Source of the DNA: Armatimonadota bacterium
GTDB lineage: Bacteria; Armatimonadota; Zipacnadia; UBA1398; JAKPQA01
Length of the DNA stretch: 44,064 bases
Assembly (NCBI GenBank): GCA_029547025.1
Contig: JAKPQA010000349.1
Coordinates: forward strand, 1-44,064
Direction: 5' to 3'
Positions within the stretch are counted from its first letter, which is position 1; every line of letters starts with the position of its first letter. The notes beneath the pieces were generated by a model. The model was given only the letters and a program-made list of their open reading frames with translations, had not been told where the DNA came from and ran no database searches. A program made the translations under genes and the position numbers. Below, piece after piece: positions 1-8,366 of this stretch.

Positions 1-1068
1 CCGGCGGCCGTGGTCTACGTGCCGGCGGCGGCTGCGGGCCAGACCCGGGCCCTGGGCGCGCGTGAGGTCGCATTGGGGTGCGTGGCGACCCACCCATCGC
101 TACTCCTATCGCCAGCGGCGGCTCGTGACGCTGCATTGCGGTGGGTCCAGGGGCAGCCGGGATTCGAAGCCCTGGTCGCCGACGTCGATGCGCTGTGGGC
201 GTCCAGTGCCGAGGACTTCCTGCGCGGGGCCGTGGCTCAGGGACTGATCAGCCGCGCGGCCGGTTTGGCCGAGGGCGCGCTCTCGGCGCGCGCCGCGGCC
301 GTCCGCGAGGCCGTCGGGAACTCGTGGGATCCATACGTTGACGATCTGCCCGGCGCCGCCGTTGAGTTCGTCAACCCGACCATGGTGGCCTATGGCGCCG
401 AGGTCCGTGACGCTAACGGTGATGTGACGGGAGTGAAGCTGGTCGCGGGCAAGGCCAGTGAGATGCTACTCACACCGTGGCCGACTTGGCGCAACCCGGT
501 TCGGGAGCCATACGCTCTGGGCGATGGTCACTTCACCATCCGTTTCACCAAGGGCTACGACCTCACCCAAGTCGGCAGCGGCAGCATCGCCTACGACCTC
601 GAATCCGCGGAGGGCCAGGCGACTATCGCCAATCTGATGAACCTGGCGACCGTGGTGACTGATGCCTTTGGGCTGTTCGGCCTCGACCAGTCCTCCTCAT
701 CTTGGATCGCGGCCATCCAGGCGACCATCGATAAGCTCGAGGACTTCGGTGCCGTTCAGGGCATCCAGGCCAGCTTGGGGCAGTACCGGCTGTTCGACGC
801 CATCGTGGGCCTGATCCAGTTCGAACTGGCCTCCGTCCACCTCGACACGCTGTCCAGGTGGCTGTGGGACAGCCTCCCGTCCTGGCTCGCCGGGGACTTC
901 CTGGCGGTCCTCCAGGCGACGTTGGGAATCCTCTCGACGGTGTTCGAGAGTCTGGACTTCGCCAACTCCGATGGCCCCTTCCTGGTGGACCTGGCCTTCA
1001 GTCCGTGGCAGGTGACTTACGCCGTCCGGCAGACCGACGGCGTGCTGGCCTCTGACCCCGACGCGTGA
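1..1068 (+). CDS. C-terminal part of an unrecognised protein (5' end outside window)
   Basis: The frame is open to the window edge and ends at TGA 1066-1068, so at least 355 residues are visible and the true start probably lies upstream; GTG at 10 is the first internal candidate. I do not recognise the family. The first third is rich in Ala and Arg and probably helical. The middle (about residues 110-200) looks like beta strands with Gly, Asp and aromatic residues, and the last 130 residues are hydrophobic helices with several Trp. No CXXC, Walker or lipobox motif is visible. Its stop overlaps the reading frame of the next gene (TGATG), so the two are probably co-transcribed. An envelope role is only a guess from the lipoprotein neighbour. 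Confidence 0.6.
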   Translation, partial: PAAVVYVPAAAAGQTRALGAREVALGCVATHPSLLLSPAAARDAALRWVQGQPGFEALVADVDALWASSAEDFLRGAVAQGLISRAAGLAEGALSARAAAVREAVGNSWDPYVDDLPGAAVEFVNPTMVAYGAEVRDANGDVTGVKLVAGKASEMLLTPWPTWRNPVREPYALGDGHFTIRFTKGYDLTQVGSGSIAYDLESAEGQATIANLMNLATVVTDAFGLFGLDQSSSSWIAAIQATIDKLEDFGAVQGIQASLGQYRLFDAIVGLIQFELASVHLDTLSRWLWDSLPSWLAGDFLAVLQATLGILSTVFESLDFANSDGPFLVDLAFSPWQVTYAVRQTDGVLASDPDA

Positions 1069-1085
1069 TGAACGGAGGACCCGCC

Positions 1086-1673
1086 TTGCGGCCGTGGTGC
1101 CTGAGCGCCCTTTCCTGTGTGTGCTTCCTCTTGTCCGGGTGTGTCGACATCCCGGCCGATATCGACATCCCCCTGACTATCGACACGGACGTGACCGGCA
1201 TCGACACCGGATCGAGCAGCCCCGGCGCCTACATCGCGCAGCTGGAGACCCATGCCCAGGAGAAGCTCAACGCGTTGCGTCTCGCGGCAGGCGTAGCGTC
1301 CCTGCCGGTGACGCGAAGCCTCGGCGACGTGGCGCGGGCGCACTCGTTGGCGATGCTGACCGGGGGCTTCTTCTCGCACGAAGACCTGCAAGGCCGATCA
1401 CCGCAGGACCGGCTCGCTGCCGCTCGCATCAGCTACGACAGTGCCGATGAACTCATCGGCTTCGCGAACACCCAGGCGGGTGTCTCCGCCTCCGACGTCG
1501 ACGCAATCCTTGAGGAACTGGCATCCCAGCGCCGCACGGAGGAGCGGGCGATTCTGATGAGCCCGACCTGGACCGAAATGGGAGCCGGAATCGCCTTGTC
1601 CGACAGCCAGCGGGTGCTGTTTCTCACGATCGATCTCGTCGAGTACCCGCCGCGCGTGATCGGCGTCGACTAG
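1086..1673 (+). CDS. CAP-domain (SCP/PR1-like) lipoprotein
   Basis: A 195-residue lipoprotein. The start chosen is TTG 1086, because GGAGGA at 1074-1079 lies 6 nt upstream and translation from there gives a clean lipoprotein signal ending in the lipobox LLSGC. An in-frame ATG at 1068 overlapping the previous stop would lengthen the N-terminus without its own SD. The mature part carries a CAP/SCP fold (PF00188 type): a helix with KLNALRLAAG, then the LGDVARAHSLAML and GFFSHED motifs. The canonical C-terminal GHR...N stretch is degenerate, unlike the second CAP protein at 4160. CAP proteins of this type are secreted and mostly of unknown biochemical role. Here an outer-face location is inferred from the lipobox. 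Confidence 0.8.
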   Translation: MRPWCLSALSCVCFLLSGCVDIPADIDIPLTIDTDVTGIDTGSSSPGAYIAQLETHAQEKLNALRLAAGVASLPVTRSLGDVARAHSLAMLTGGFFSHEDLQGRSPQDRLAAARISYDSADELIGFANTQAGVSASDVDAILEELASQRRTEERAILMSPTWTEMGAGIALSDSQRVLFLTIDLVEYPPRVIGVD

Positions 1674-1760
1674 CCGGCGCGCTCGCCCCGGAACGCCGGA
1701 GGCTGCTTCTTCGGGTGCTAGCGAAACGCGACACGGTGCAGAGTCCCAGGGGGTCACGCC

Positions 1761-2771
1761 ATGCGTTCGGATCGGGTGGAGCAGCTCCTCGCCTTCTACC
1801 GCGGGATGCTGCGAATACGCCTCTTCGAGGAAAAGATCCTCGACGTGATGCTCCCCGGCAGGATGTTCCGGGGTTCATCACACCTGAGCATCGGTCAGGA
1901 GGCGGTTGCCGTCGGGGTCGTGTCGGCGCTGGGACCGCAGGACTACCTCATCACCAGCCATCGGGGGCATGGCCACTGCCTCGCCCGCGGCATGGACATG
2001 GAGGGCGCCTTTGCTGAGATCATGGGGCGCTCCACGGGTGTCTGCGCGGGCAAGGGCGGCAGCATGCACCTGTCGGCCCGGGACCTGGGCATACTCGGCG
2101 AGAACCCCGTCGTCGGATCGAGCGCCCCCATGGCCGCCGGAGCAGCTCTGGCTCTCCGGATGCAGGGCTCCCATGGGGTTGTGGCCTGCTTCTTTGGTGA
2201 GGGGGCCATCAATACCGGAGCGTTCCACGAGGCCGTGAATCTGGCGGCCCTGTGGAGTCTGCCCGTGGTGTTCGTGTGCGAGAACAACCGCTACGCCATA
2301 TCCGTGCCGGTCGACGTTGCTTCGGCACGCGCCAAGGCCATCCACGAACGGGCTCTGGGCTATGGCATCGAGGGGCACCGGATCGATGGCATGAACGTGC
2401 TGGACGTGTACGACATCTCCATGGCTGCCATCGAGAAGGCCCGGCGCGAGGGGCGCCCCTCGTTCCTGGTCTTCGACACCTACCGCTTCGTGGGGCATCA
2501 CACGGCCGACTCGGAGCACTACAGGCCCAAGGACGAGGTGCTCCAGGAGTTCCGGGCCCACGACCCGATCCACTTTGTTGAGCGGTCGGTGGCCGATGAC
2601 TGCATCGTGGATATGACGGAACTCGTGCGCATCCGCGACGAAGTGCGCGCCGAGGTCGATGCGGCCTTCGCCCGAGCCTTGGGGGCGCCCTGGCCGTCTC
2701 CCGAGGACGCACTTGGCGGCGCCTACGTCGAAACCTCTGCCTCATTCACCTGCACCGGCTTGCCCGGGTAG
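1761..2771 (+). CDS. TPP-dependent dehydrogenase E1 component, alpha subunit (pyruvate/acetoin type)
   Basis: This 336-residue protein has the family's usual length. It would catalyse, with the beta subunit encoded next, TPP-dependent decarboxylation of a 2-oxoacid or acetoin and transfer to a lipoyl-E2. Motifs in order: SIGQEA (about 43-48), SHRGHGH (66-72), GKGGSMH (98-103), the TPP/Mg motif starting GEG at 146-148 and ending ENN at 174-176, and TYRFVGHH with a following YRPK. The usual GDG is GEG here, a conservative change at a metal ligand. An AGGGGG stretch precedes ATG 1761. The beta-subunit gene follows after 28 nt. No E2 or E3 gene is in the window, so the substrate cannot be fixed: pyruvate, acetoin and branched-chain acids remain possible. 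Confidence 0.9.
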   Translation: MRSDRVEQLLAFYRGMLRIRLFEEKILDVMLPGRMFRGSSHLSIGQEAVAVGVVSALGPQDYLITSHRGHGHCLARGMDMEGAFAEIMGRSTGVCAGKGGSMHLSARDLGILGENPVVGSSAPMAAGAALALRMQGSHGVVACFFGEGAINTGAFHEAVNLAALWSLPVVFVCENNRYAISVPVDVASARAKAIHERALGYGIEGHRIDGMNVLDVYDISMAAIEKARREGRPSFLVFDTYRFVGHHTADSEHYRPKDEVLQEFRAHDPIHFVERSVADDCIVDMTELVRIRDEVRAEVDAAFARALGAPWPSPEDALGGAYVETSASFTCTGLPG

Positions 2772-2799
2772 CCAACCGAGCGCCGAAGGAGTCACTGGG

Positions 2800-3792
2800 A
2801 TGAGCGACCCCCAAGCGATGCGCAACATCACCTACGCTCAGGCCATCCGAACCGCGCTTCGCGAGGAGATGAAACGCGACGAGCGCGTCGTCCTGTGGGG
2901 CGAGGACATCGGCGTTTATGGTGGCGTCTATGGAGCCACCACGGGCCTCCAGCGCGAGTTTGGGACCGAGCGAGTGCGCGACACGCCCATCTCGGAGATG
3001 GCCATCGTGGGCATGGGCGTCGGCGCGGCGCTGCTGGGCCTCCGCCCTGTGGTTGAGATCATGTACGAGGACTTCCTCGCCCATGCCGCTGACGGCGTCG
3101 TGAACCAAGCCGCCAAGTGGGGCTACATGAGCGGTGGGCAGTACCGCGTGCCACTGGTTGTGCGGAGCCCCGGGGGCGGCGGGTCCGGCTATGCGGCCCA
3201 GCACTCGCAGAATCTTGAAGCCTGGTTCGCGCACATTCCGGGGCTCATCGTGGTCGCCACGTGCATGCCTCGCGATGCCCGCGGACTCCTCAAAGCTGCG
3301 ATCCGAGACGACAACCCGGTGGTATTCCTCGAGCACAAGGGCCACTACACCTACAAGGGCGATGTTCCGCGAGACGAAGAGGTGCTCCCGCTGGGTAAGG
3401 CCGACATCAAGCGCCCGGGGCGCGATGTGACCATCGTGGCCTGGTCCAAGGCGCTGGTCGCGGCACTCTCGGCCGCCGACGAGTTGGCCTCTGAGGGCAT
3501 CGACGCCGAGGTCATCGATCCCCGGACGCTCCTGCCACTGGACATGGACACCATCCTGGCGTCGGTGGGCCGGACGCGCCACCTGGTGGTGGTTTCCGAA
3601 TCTCATGCCTACTGCGGTGTCAGCGCCGAGATCAGCGCCCAGGTGTGCGAGCGGGCGTTCGGCGAACTGAAGAGGCCACCCAAACGCGTGGGGTCGCACT
3701 TCGTGCCACTGCCCTACTCTGAGCCGATGGAGTCGTACGTGATCCCCGACGCGGCCCGGGTAGCTGAGGCGGTTCGGGGCCTGCTGGCCTGA
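2800..3792 (+). CDS. TPP-dependent dehydrogenase E1 component, beta subunit (PdhB/AcoB type)
   Basis: A 330-residue protein starting at ATG 2800, with GAAGGAG at 2785-2791. It pairs with the alpha subunit to form the E1 heterotetramer. Family signatures are clear: GEDIGVYGG (34-42), the DTPISE segment with catalytic Glu at 66, YEDFLAHAADGVVNQAAKW (89-107), YMSGGQ, the AQHSQ motif (His about 135), HIPGL, and the C-terminal transketolase domain with IDPRTLLPLD. Both neighbouring CAP-protein genes are unrelated in function. The gene ends inside a perfect 8-bp inverted repeat, so the E1 transcript probably stops there. Lipoyl synthase, needed for the partner E2, is encoded 28 kb away at 31795. 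Confidence 0.93.
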   Translation: MSDPQAMRNITYAQAIRTALREEMKRDERVVLWGEDIGVYGGVYGATTGLQREFGTERVRDTPISEMAIVGMGVGAALLGLRPVVEIMYEDFLAHAADGVVNQAAKWGYMSGGQYRVPLVVRSPGGGGSGYAAQHSQNLEAWFAHIPGLIVVATCMPRDARGLLKAAIRDDNPVVFLEHKGHYTYKGDVPRDEEVLPLGKADIKRPGRDVTIVAWSKALVAALSAADELASEGIDAEVIDPRTLLPLDMDTILASVGRTRHLVVVSESHAYCGVSAEISAQVCERAFGELKRPPKRVGSHFVPLPYSEPMESYVIPDAARVAEAVRGLLA

Positions 3793-3802
3793 GCGCCAGC
3801 AG
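3781..3802 (+). terminator. Hairpin overlapping the E1 beta stop codon
   Basis: CTGCTGGC at 3781-3788 pairs perfectly with GCCAGCAG at 3795-3802 around a 6-nt loop that contains the TGA stop. No U-tract follows. It is probably a terminator or 3'-end stabiliser. Confidence 0.5.
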
Positions 3803-4159
3803 CTCGGCGGAATCCTCTTCCCCGCCGATCTTCACCGCGGCGCACCCATTGAGGTTCCGGGGATGGCATACTGCTATGTACCGGTGTACCGAGCGGCCAC
3901 GGGCACGCAGACGCGTGTTGGGTCCGGGGCCGCCCGCCAAGGGGGCGGTGGGGTGTCGGAACACAGCGCTGATTCGCAGGGAGCTTCGGCTGACCAGGCA
4001 GCAGCCGGGTCGAGAGCGGGGTCCGGAGGCCATCGGCATACGGTCGACATTCGGGTCGTCACCCCGGCCTGGCTGGGCGCGACCTATGTCGACATACGAA
4101 TGGGCCGCGACCGCCGCACTGTTCCGCGCGCGCACTTGGTCGCCCGCTCGGTTCGTCGG
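3803..4159. other. Gene-poor stretch before the second CAP gene
   Basis: This 357-nt stretch is open in the frame of the following gene, but I see no conserved protein features in it, so I treat it as leader. It holds a 6-bp GC hairpin (3930-3935 with 3943-3948) and two copies of GTCGACAT, at 4043-4050 and within the perfect palindrome ATGTCGACAT at 4086-4095. An upstream start, for example ATG 4099, would add a basic N-terminal extension to the CAP protein. Confidence 0.35.
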
Positions 4160-4786
4160 ATGAACCGGTTCGTCTTCGCCATGGGCGCGCAAATGTTGGC
4201 GGCATGGCTCCTCTGGGTAGGTCTGGGCTTCTACTGGGTCACCCAGAGCGCCTGTGGCGGCGGAGCCGTACTCAGCACTCCGTCGGACATCGTTCAGGCG
4301 CAGAACGTCATACCACAGGACGGCCCGATCGGCCACGGTACCGAGTCCGAGCTCCCGGTCACGGTCACCCAAGCAGCGCTGCAAACCCCGCTGGCCCGGA
4401 CGGTGATCGACGCGGTCAATGAGGCGCGGGCCAGCCAGGGGCTTGCCGCGCTGTCGGGCGCTGCCGACCTGAACGAACTGGCACAGTCCTACAGCGAGAG
4501 AATGGCGGCCGAGGGGTTCTTCTCTCACGAGGACCCGGAGGGCAACCGGCTCAAGGATCGTATTGAAGCGGCAGGCATCTCCTACCTAGCAGTAGGTGAG
4601 AACCTGGCCAAGAACCGAGGCCACGATGACCCCGCCGCAGTCGCAGTCACATCGTGGATGGGGAGCTCGGGCCACCGCGCGAACATGCTCAACCCCGAGT
4701 ACACTGAGACCGGAGTCGGTATCGCGCAGAGCACCGACGGGACGTATTACTTCACCGAGCTATTCATCAAGCGCCCCGGGTCGTGA
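4160..4786 (+). CDS. CAP-domain (SCP/PR1-like) secreted or membrane-anchored protein
   Basis: A 208-residue protein from ATG 4160. Residues 1-30 form a hydrophobic export or anchor segment ending near a Cys (QSACGGG), so it may be a lipoprotein or an uncleaved anchor. The C-terminal half is a well-preserved CAP domain of the YkwD type: VIDAVNEARASQGL, LAQSYSERMAAEGFFSHED, GENLAKN, and the SSGHRANMLNPEYTETGVGIA block. It keeps the motifs that are degenerate in the lipoprotein at 1086. No strong SD precedes 4160, and ATG 4099 is an alternative start. Function of bacterial CAP proteins is generally unknown; an extracytoplasmic location is well supported. Confidence 0.85.
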   Translation: MNRFVFAMGAQMLAAWLLWVGLGFYWVTQSACGGGAVLSTPSDIVQAQNVIPQDGPIGHGTESELPVTVTQAALQTPLARTVIDAVNEARASQGLAALSGAADLNELAQSYSERMAAEGFFSHEDPEGNRLKDRIEAAGISYLAVGENLAKNRGHDDPAAVAVTSWMGSSGHRANMLNPEYTETGVGIAQSTDGTYYFTELFIKRPGS

Positions 4787-4817
4787 CGGGTACCCTGCGC
4801 CTGGGAAATGGTACACG

Positions 4818-5054
4818 CTAGGATGATATCGCACCGCAGTGGTTCTCCCCGTCGGAGACTTTGACCACGTTCCTTGCCTGGGGGCCCCGTTCCCCCTCGT
4901 AGAGCTCGAAACGCACCTTCTCCCCCTGCTTCAGGCTGCGGTAACCCTCCTCAATGATGGCCGTGTAGTGGACGAAGACATCCTCGTCGTCATCCCCGAT
5001 GTCGATGAACCCGTAGCCCTTCTCGTCATTGAACCACTTCACATAGCCCACCAT
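4818..5054 (-). CDS. Cold-shock-domain protein (CspA family)
   Basis: A 78-residue single cold-shock domain, typical length for an RNA chaperone that binds single-stranded nucleic acid in the cytoplasm. The N-terminus [16 protein letters not shown] contains RNP1 (KGYGFI), followed by RNP2 (VFVHY). The rest, with [23 protein letters not shown], is canonical. ATG 5054 is chosen because the domain begins immediately after it; an in-frame ATG at 5066 with a G-rich stretch just upstream is equally possible. The gene is convergent with the CAP gene and divergent from the cyclophilin gene. A long upstream region, with the inverted repeat at 5129-5144, would fit the structured leaders known for csp mRNAs. 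Confidence 0.95.
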   Translation of the reverse strand: MVGYVKWFNDEKGYGFIDIGDDDEDVFVHYTAIIEEGYRSLKQGEKVRFELYEGERGPQARNVVKVSDGENHCGAISS

Positions 5055-5128
5055 CGTCAACGCCATCACCCCCAGGGCGGTCCACATCGGATGAGGACCC
5101 GGCGCGTCCGGGGCCCGTCCCGCCCTCT

Positions 5129-5176
5129 CGCTTCTACTGAAGCGACCGTGCCACCCGAGAGTTCCCAAGGTATACT
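5129..5176. promoter_or_regulatory. Divergent control region between csp and the cyclophilin gene
   Basis: CGCTTC (5129-5134) and GAAGCG (5139-5144) form a 6-bp inverted repeat. TATACT at 5171-5176 on the plus strand is a good -10 element for the cyclophilin gene but lacks a recognisable -35, and it would give a leader of about 100 nt. The assignment is weak. Confidence 0.3.
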
Positions 5177-5286
5177 GACAAATCGCCGAAGCCGGCGCTG
5201 CTGGTCACGCCTGGACGGCGCGCCGGCCGAACCCCTCTTGGAGTCGCGCCTCGGGCTTGCCGAGGCTGCGGGAAAGGGATCGAACG

Positions 5287-6105
5287 ATGCGCAGAGCGTG
5301 TGCCGGTCTTCTGGGCCTCTCGGTCATGGCGGGGCTGCTATCTCTCTCGGCGTGCAGGAAGAAAGAGCCGTGGGAGTTTGGGGACGGCATCCCGACCAAG
5401 GTGGAGGAGGCCCAGAAGCAGGAGCCCATCCCGATCGATCACTTCGTGAAGATCTCGACCACCAAGGGTGACATGTGGGCTGAGCTGTTTCCTGACATGG
5501 CGCCGAAGACCGTTGAGAACTTTCTCAAGCTCATCGACATGAAGTACTACGACGGACTGACCTTCCATCGGATCGTGCGGGACTTCATGATCCAGGGCGG
5601 CGATGACAAGAAGGGCGGCCCCGGCTGGACCATCAAGCGCGAGCTCTCCGCTGTGAAGCACTGCCGAGGGACGCTGTCCATGGCCCGGACCCAGGACCCC
5701 GACTCCGCCAACGCCCAGTTCTTCATCGTGCACAAGTACAGCGACTCATCCAAGGCTCTCGACAACCAGTACGCGACCTTTGGCCGTGTCATCAAGGGCC
5801 TCAAGGTCATCGACGACATCGTGGCAGCGGCGGACAGCTTCCCGGGCGCCGAGAAGTTCCCGCCGGCAGACAAGTGCGAGAAGATCAACTCCATCACCCG
5901 CGTGAGCTGGGACGAGATCCAGAAGATCCTACCGGATGCCAAGAAGGAGTGGGACGCCGAGGCCGACGAGGGGGTACAGGGCGATCCGACCTACAAGAAG
6001 ATTCCGTACTGGACTCCCAGTTCGGGTGACACCGGTGCGGCCGCTCCGGGCGCGAAGGCCACTCCATCATCCCCCACCAAGGCCGAGGCGGCGAAGAAAC
6101 CTTAG
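5287..6105 (+). CDS. Lipoprotein peptidyl-prolyl cis-trans isomerase (cyclophilin)
   Basis: A 272-residue protein starting at ATG 5287 with AAAGGGA 7 nt upstream. Residues 1-25 form a lipoprotein signal ending in the lipobox LSAC. After a charged linker, residues about 55-215 are a cyclophilin domain: APKTVENFLKL, YYDGLTFHRIVRDFMIQGGD with the catalytic Arg region, GTLSMART, SANAQFFI and TFGRVIKGLKVID. The domain would catalyse proline isomerisation during folding of exported proteins. The last 55 residues are a low-complexity tail rich in Lys, Ala and Pro. It is transcribed away from the cold-shock gene. The family is certain; the client proteins are unknown. Confidence 0.93.
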   Translation: MRRACAGLLGLSVMAGLLSLSACRKKEPWEFGDGIPTKVEEAQKQEPIPIDHFVKISTTKGDMWAELFPDMAPKTVENFLKLIDMKYYDGLTFHRIVRDFMIQGGDDKKGGPGWTIKRELSAVKHCRGTLSMARTQDPDSANAQFFIVHKYSDSSKALDNQYATFGRVIKGLKVIDDIVAAADSFPGAEKFPPADKCEKINSITRVSWDEIQKILPDAKKEWDAEADEGVQGDPTYKKIPYWTPSSGDTGAAAPGAKATPSSPTKAEAAKKP

Positions 6106-6174
6106 CTTCACCCAACCGCGGCACAACAGAAGGCATCGACGAATCGGGTGCGAGCAGCAACGTCGCCAGATAGA

Positions 6175-6207
6175 GGGTCGCCGGGGAAGCGGTTGCCTCG
6201 GCGACCC
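6175..6207 (+). terminator. 9-bp inverted repeat between cyclophilin and MoxR genes
   Basis: GGGTCGCCG (6175-6183) pairs perfectly with CGGCGACCC (6199-6207) across a 15-nt loop, 70 nt after the cyclophilin stop and 20 nt before the MoxR start. It may end the first transcript or act as a leader structure of the second. No U-tract is present. Confidence 0.4.
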
Positions 6208-6227
6208 CGCGCTCTGGGGGGACCCCG

Positions 6228-7190
6228 ATGGCGAGCCATGCCACGACCGCTGAAGTCTGCGAGCGGATCATCGCGAACGTTGAGCGTGTAGTGGTGGGCA
6301 AGCGGCGGGTCATCCGGCTGGCGCTCGTATCGCTCCTCTGCGAGGGGCACGTGTTGCTCGAGGATGTGCCCGGCGTGGCCAAGACCATGCTGGCCCGCTC
6401 GCTGGCGGTGTCGTTGGGGCTGCAGTTCAACCGGGTTCAGTGCACGCCCGACCTGCTGCCGTCGGATGTGACGGGCTCGTCGGTTTTCAACCAGAAGACG
6501 GCCGACTTCGAGTTCCGCGCGGGACCCGTCTTCACGAATATCCTCCTCGCCGACGAGATCAACCGGGCCACACCGCGTACCCAGTCCGCCTTGCTGCAGG
6601 CCATGGCCGAGCGTCAGGTCACCATCGACGGCATGACGCACTCCCTCAGCCGGCCCTTCGTCGTGTTGGCGACACAGAATCCCGTGGAGCACGAGGGCAC
6701 CTTCCCGCTGCCCGAGGCGCAGCTCGACCGGTTCTTCATGCGCCTCAGCGTGGGGTACCCCAGCTTCGCCGACGAGAACAACATGCTCCTCCGCGTGCGT
6801 GACGGTCACCCGATCGATTCGTTGGCGCAGGTGGTGGAACCCGAGGACCTGGCCGCCGCACGCCGCCACGCCCGGCTAACACACGTCGACGACAAAGTCA
6901 GGGAGTACTTGGTGCGAATCGTTCAGGCAACACGGCAGTCACCCCACCTGGTTCTCGGGGCGAGCCCGCGCGCCAGTCAGTGCCTCTTCTTCGCCGCTCA
7001 GGCGGCGGCGGCCATGGTGGGCCGCAATTTCGTGATTCCCGACGATGTGAAGGCCTTGTGCGGGCCGATCCTCGAACACCGAGTTCTGCTGAACCCCGAG
7101 AGCCGGCTGCGGGGCGTGACGCCCCAGGCAGCCGTGAACGAGATCGTCGAAGGTGTCCCGGCTCCGGTCCGATCGGCTCAGGGGGGCTGA
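6228..7190 (+). CDS. MoxR-family AAA+ ATPase
   Basis: A 320-residue AAA+ chaperone-like ATPase of normal length for the family. Walker A is EDVPGVAKT (45-53), Walker B is ILLADEIN (105-112), sensor 1 is LATQNP (147-152), followed by the PLPEAQLDRFFMR segment (160-172) with the arginine-finger region; the C-terminal lid contains LGASPRASQ. G-rich sequence at 6216-6222 serves as SD for ATG 6228. MoxR proteins usually act with VWA/DUF58 partners encoded next to them to mature or load metals into other proteins. Here no DUF58 or transglutaminase gene follows; the next genes encode a URO-D-family protein and an HD protein. The partner is therefore unknown. Confidence 0.93.
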   Translation: MASHATTAEVCERIIANVERVVVGKRRVIRLALVSLLCEGHVLLEDVPGVAKTMLARSLAVSLGLQFNRVQCTPDLLPSDVTGSSVFNQKTADFEFRAGPVFTNILLADEINRATPRTQSALLQAMAERQVTIDGMTHSLSRPFVVLATQNPVEHEGTFPLPEAQLDRFFMRLSVGYPSFADENNMLLRVRDGHPIDSLAQVVEPEDLAAARRHARLTHVDDKVREYLVRIVQATRQSPHLVLGASPRASQCLFFAAQAAAAMVGRNFVIPDDVKALCGPILEHRVLLNPESRLRGVTPQAAVNEIVEGVPAPVRSAQGG

Positions 7191-7214
7191 CGACACGGGG
7201 GCAGGAGGAGAGCG

Positions 7215-8366
7215 ATGACCTCCCGAGAGCGCGTGCTGGCGGCGATGGCGCACCGAGAGCCCGACCGCACACCGGTCTTCGAACGGATCATCAAGTCGCC
7301 GCATGCCGATGCGCTCCTCGGGCGGCCCTGCGCGGCCACGTCGTTCGAGTACCGCATGGAGCGGCTGGCAGACGGCGCCTTCACTGACCTCTGCCTGGCC
7401 GAGGCTCGCGACCGAGTCGACTTGGCTGAGCTCCTTGGTTTCGACATGATCGCTCTGGGTCCGAACGGCCTGCCGCCGGCCACGCGGCCTCGGCGTCTGC
7501 CTGACGGCAGCTGGCAGACGGGGGACGCCATCGCCAGGCAATCGGAGAGCGGCTGGGTTCAGTACGTCCGCGCGGACCGGCCCGTCGAGCGCACCGACGA
7601 GGAACTGGCCGCGGAGATGGAGGCACACCTGGCCATGCCTCACGTGGCTGCCTCGCCGGACCCGGAAGAGTACGTCGTGTTCCGCGAGGCGCTTCGCTTG
7701 ATGCGCGAGCGGGGCCTGGATCTGGCCGTCTACTGCTCCGCCTATGCCATGCCCGTATGCACGCTGCCGCGTCATCAGCTCGAATGGCTCCACACCCGGC
7801 CCGCGCTGATGCGGCGGCTCTATGAGCACTATACGGACCAGGTTATTGACCGGCTGCGAACCTGTGCCGAGCTGGGCGCCGACATCGTGGGCCTGGGCGG
7901 CGACCTGGCCAACGACCAAGGGCCCTTCATCTCACCGGCGCACTACCGGGAGTTCGTTCTGCCGGGTATCCAGCGACAAGCCGAGGCCGTGCACGGGCTG
8001 GGGCGGTGGGCCACCAACACCTCCGATGGCAACCTGTGGGCGGTGCTGGACGACTTCCTCCTCACCAGCGGAGTTGACGGTTACGGGGAGATCGACTATG
8101 TGGCCGGTATGGATCTGGGCACGCTCAAGAAGCGCTACGGAGACCGTATCTGCTTCATCGGCAACCTGGATATCCGTTTCACCCTCACTCGCGGCACGCC
8201 CGAGGAGTGCCGCGAGCACACGGTCGAGTGCCTCCGCAAAGGTTGGGGCTCGGGCGGTCACATTCTGATGACGAGCAACGTGGTGCATGAGGGCGTCATA
8301 CTGGAGAACTACCTGGCGTGCCTCGAAGCGTACCGTGACTACTTTGGGATCGGGAGCAGACAATGA
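7215..8366 (+). CDS. Uroporphyrinogen-decarboxylase (URO-D)-family protein
   Basis: A 383-residue protein with GGAGGAG just upstream of ATG 7215. The N-terminus (TSRERVLAAMAHREPDRTP) and the C-terminal barrel motifs (GGDLANDQGPFISPAHYREF, the GNLDIRFTLTRGTPEE block and HEGVILENY) are typical of the environmental URO-D superfamily (PF01208). That group includes true HemE and many corrinoid-dependent methyltransferase-like proteins. Its extra length over HemE and the loss of the HemE N-terminal RQAGR motif argue for the methyltransferase-like or uncharacterised branch. It lies 24 nt after the MoxR gene and overlaps the next gene by 4 nt, so it is likely in that operon. Confidence 0.85.
   Translation: MTSRERVLAAMAHREPDRTPVFERIIKSPHADALLGRPCAATSFEYRMERLADGAFTDLCLAEARDRVDLAELLGFDMIALGPNGLPPATRPRRLPDGSWQTGDAIARQSESGWVQYVRADRPVERTDEELAAEMEAHLAMPHVAASPDPEEYVVFREALRLMRERGLDLAVYCSAYAMPVCTLPRHQLEWLHTRPALMRRLYEHYTDQVIDRLRTCAELGADIVGLGGDLANDQGPFISPAHYREFVLPGIQRQAEAVHGLGRWATNTSDGNLWAVLDDFLLTSGVDGYGEIDYVAGMDLGTLKKRYGDRICFIGNLDIRFTLTRGTPEECREHTVECLRKGWGSGGHILMTSNVVHEGVILENYLACLEAYRDYFGIGSRQ

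Noticed and set aside
1878-2573. Minus-strand open frame inside E1 alpha
   Set aside because: E1 alpha motifs run through the whole plus-strand region, and there is no SD or motif on the minus strand.
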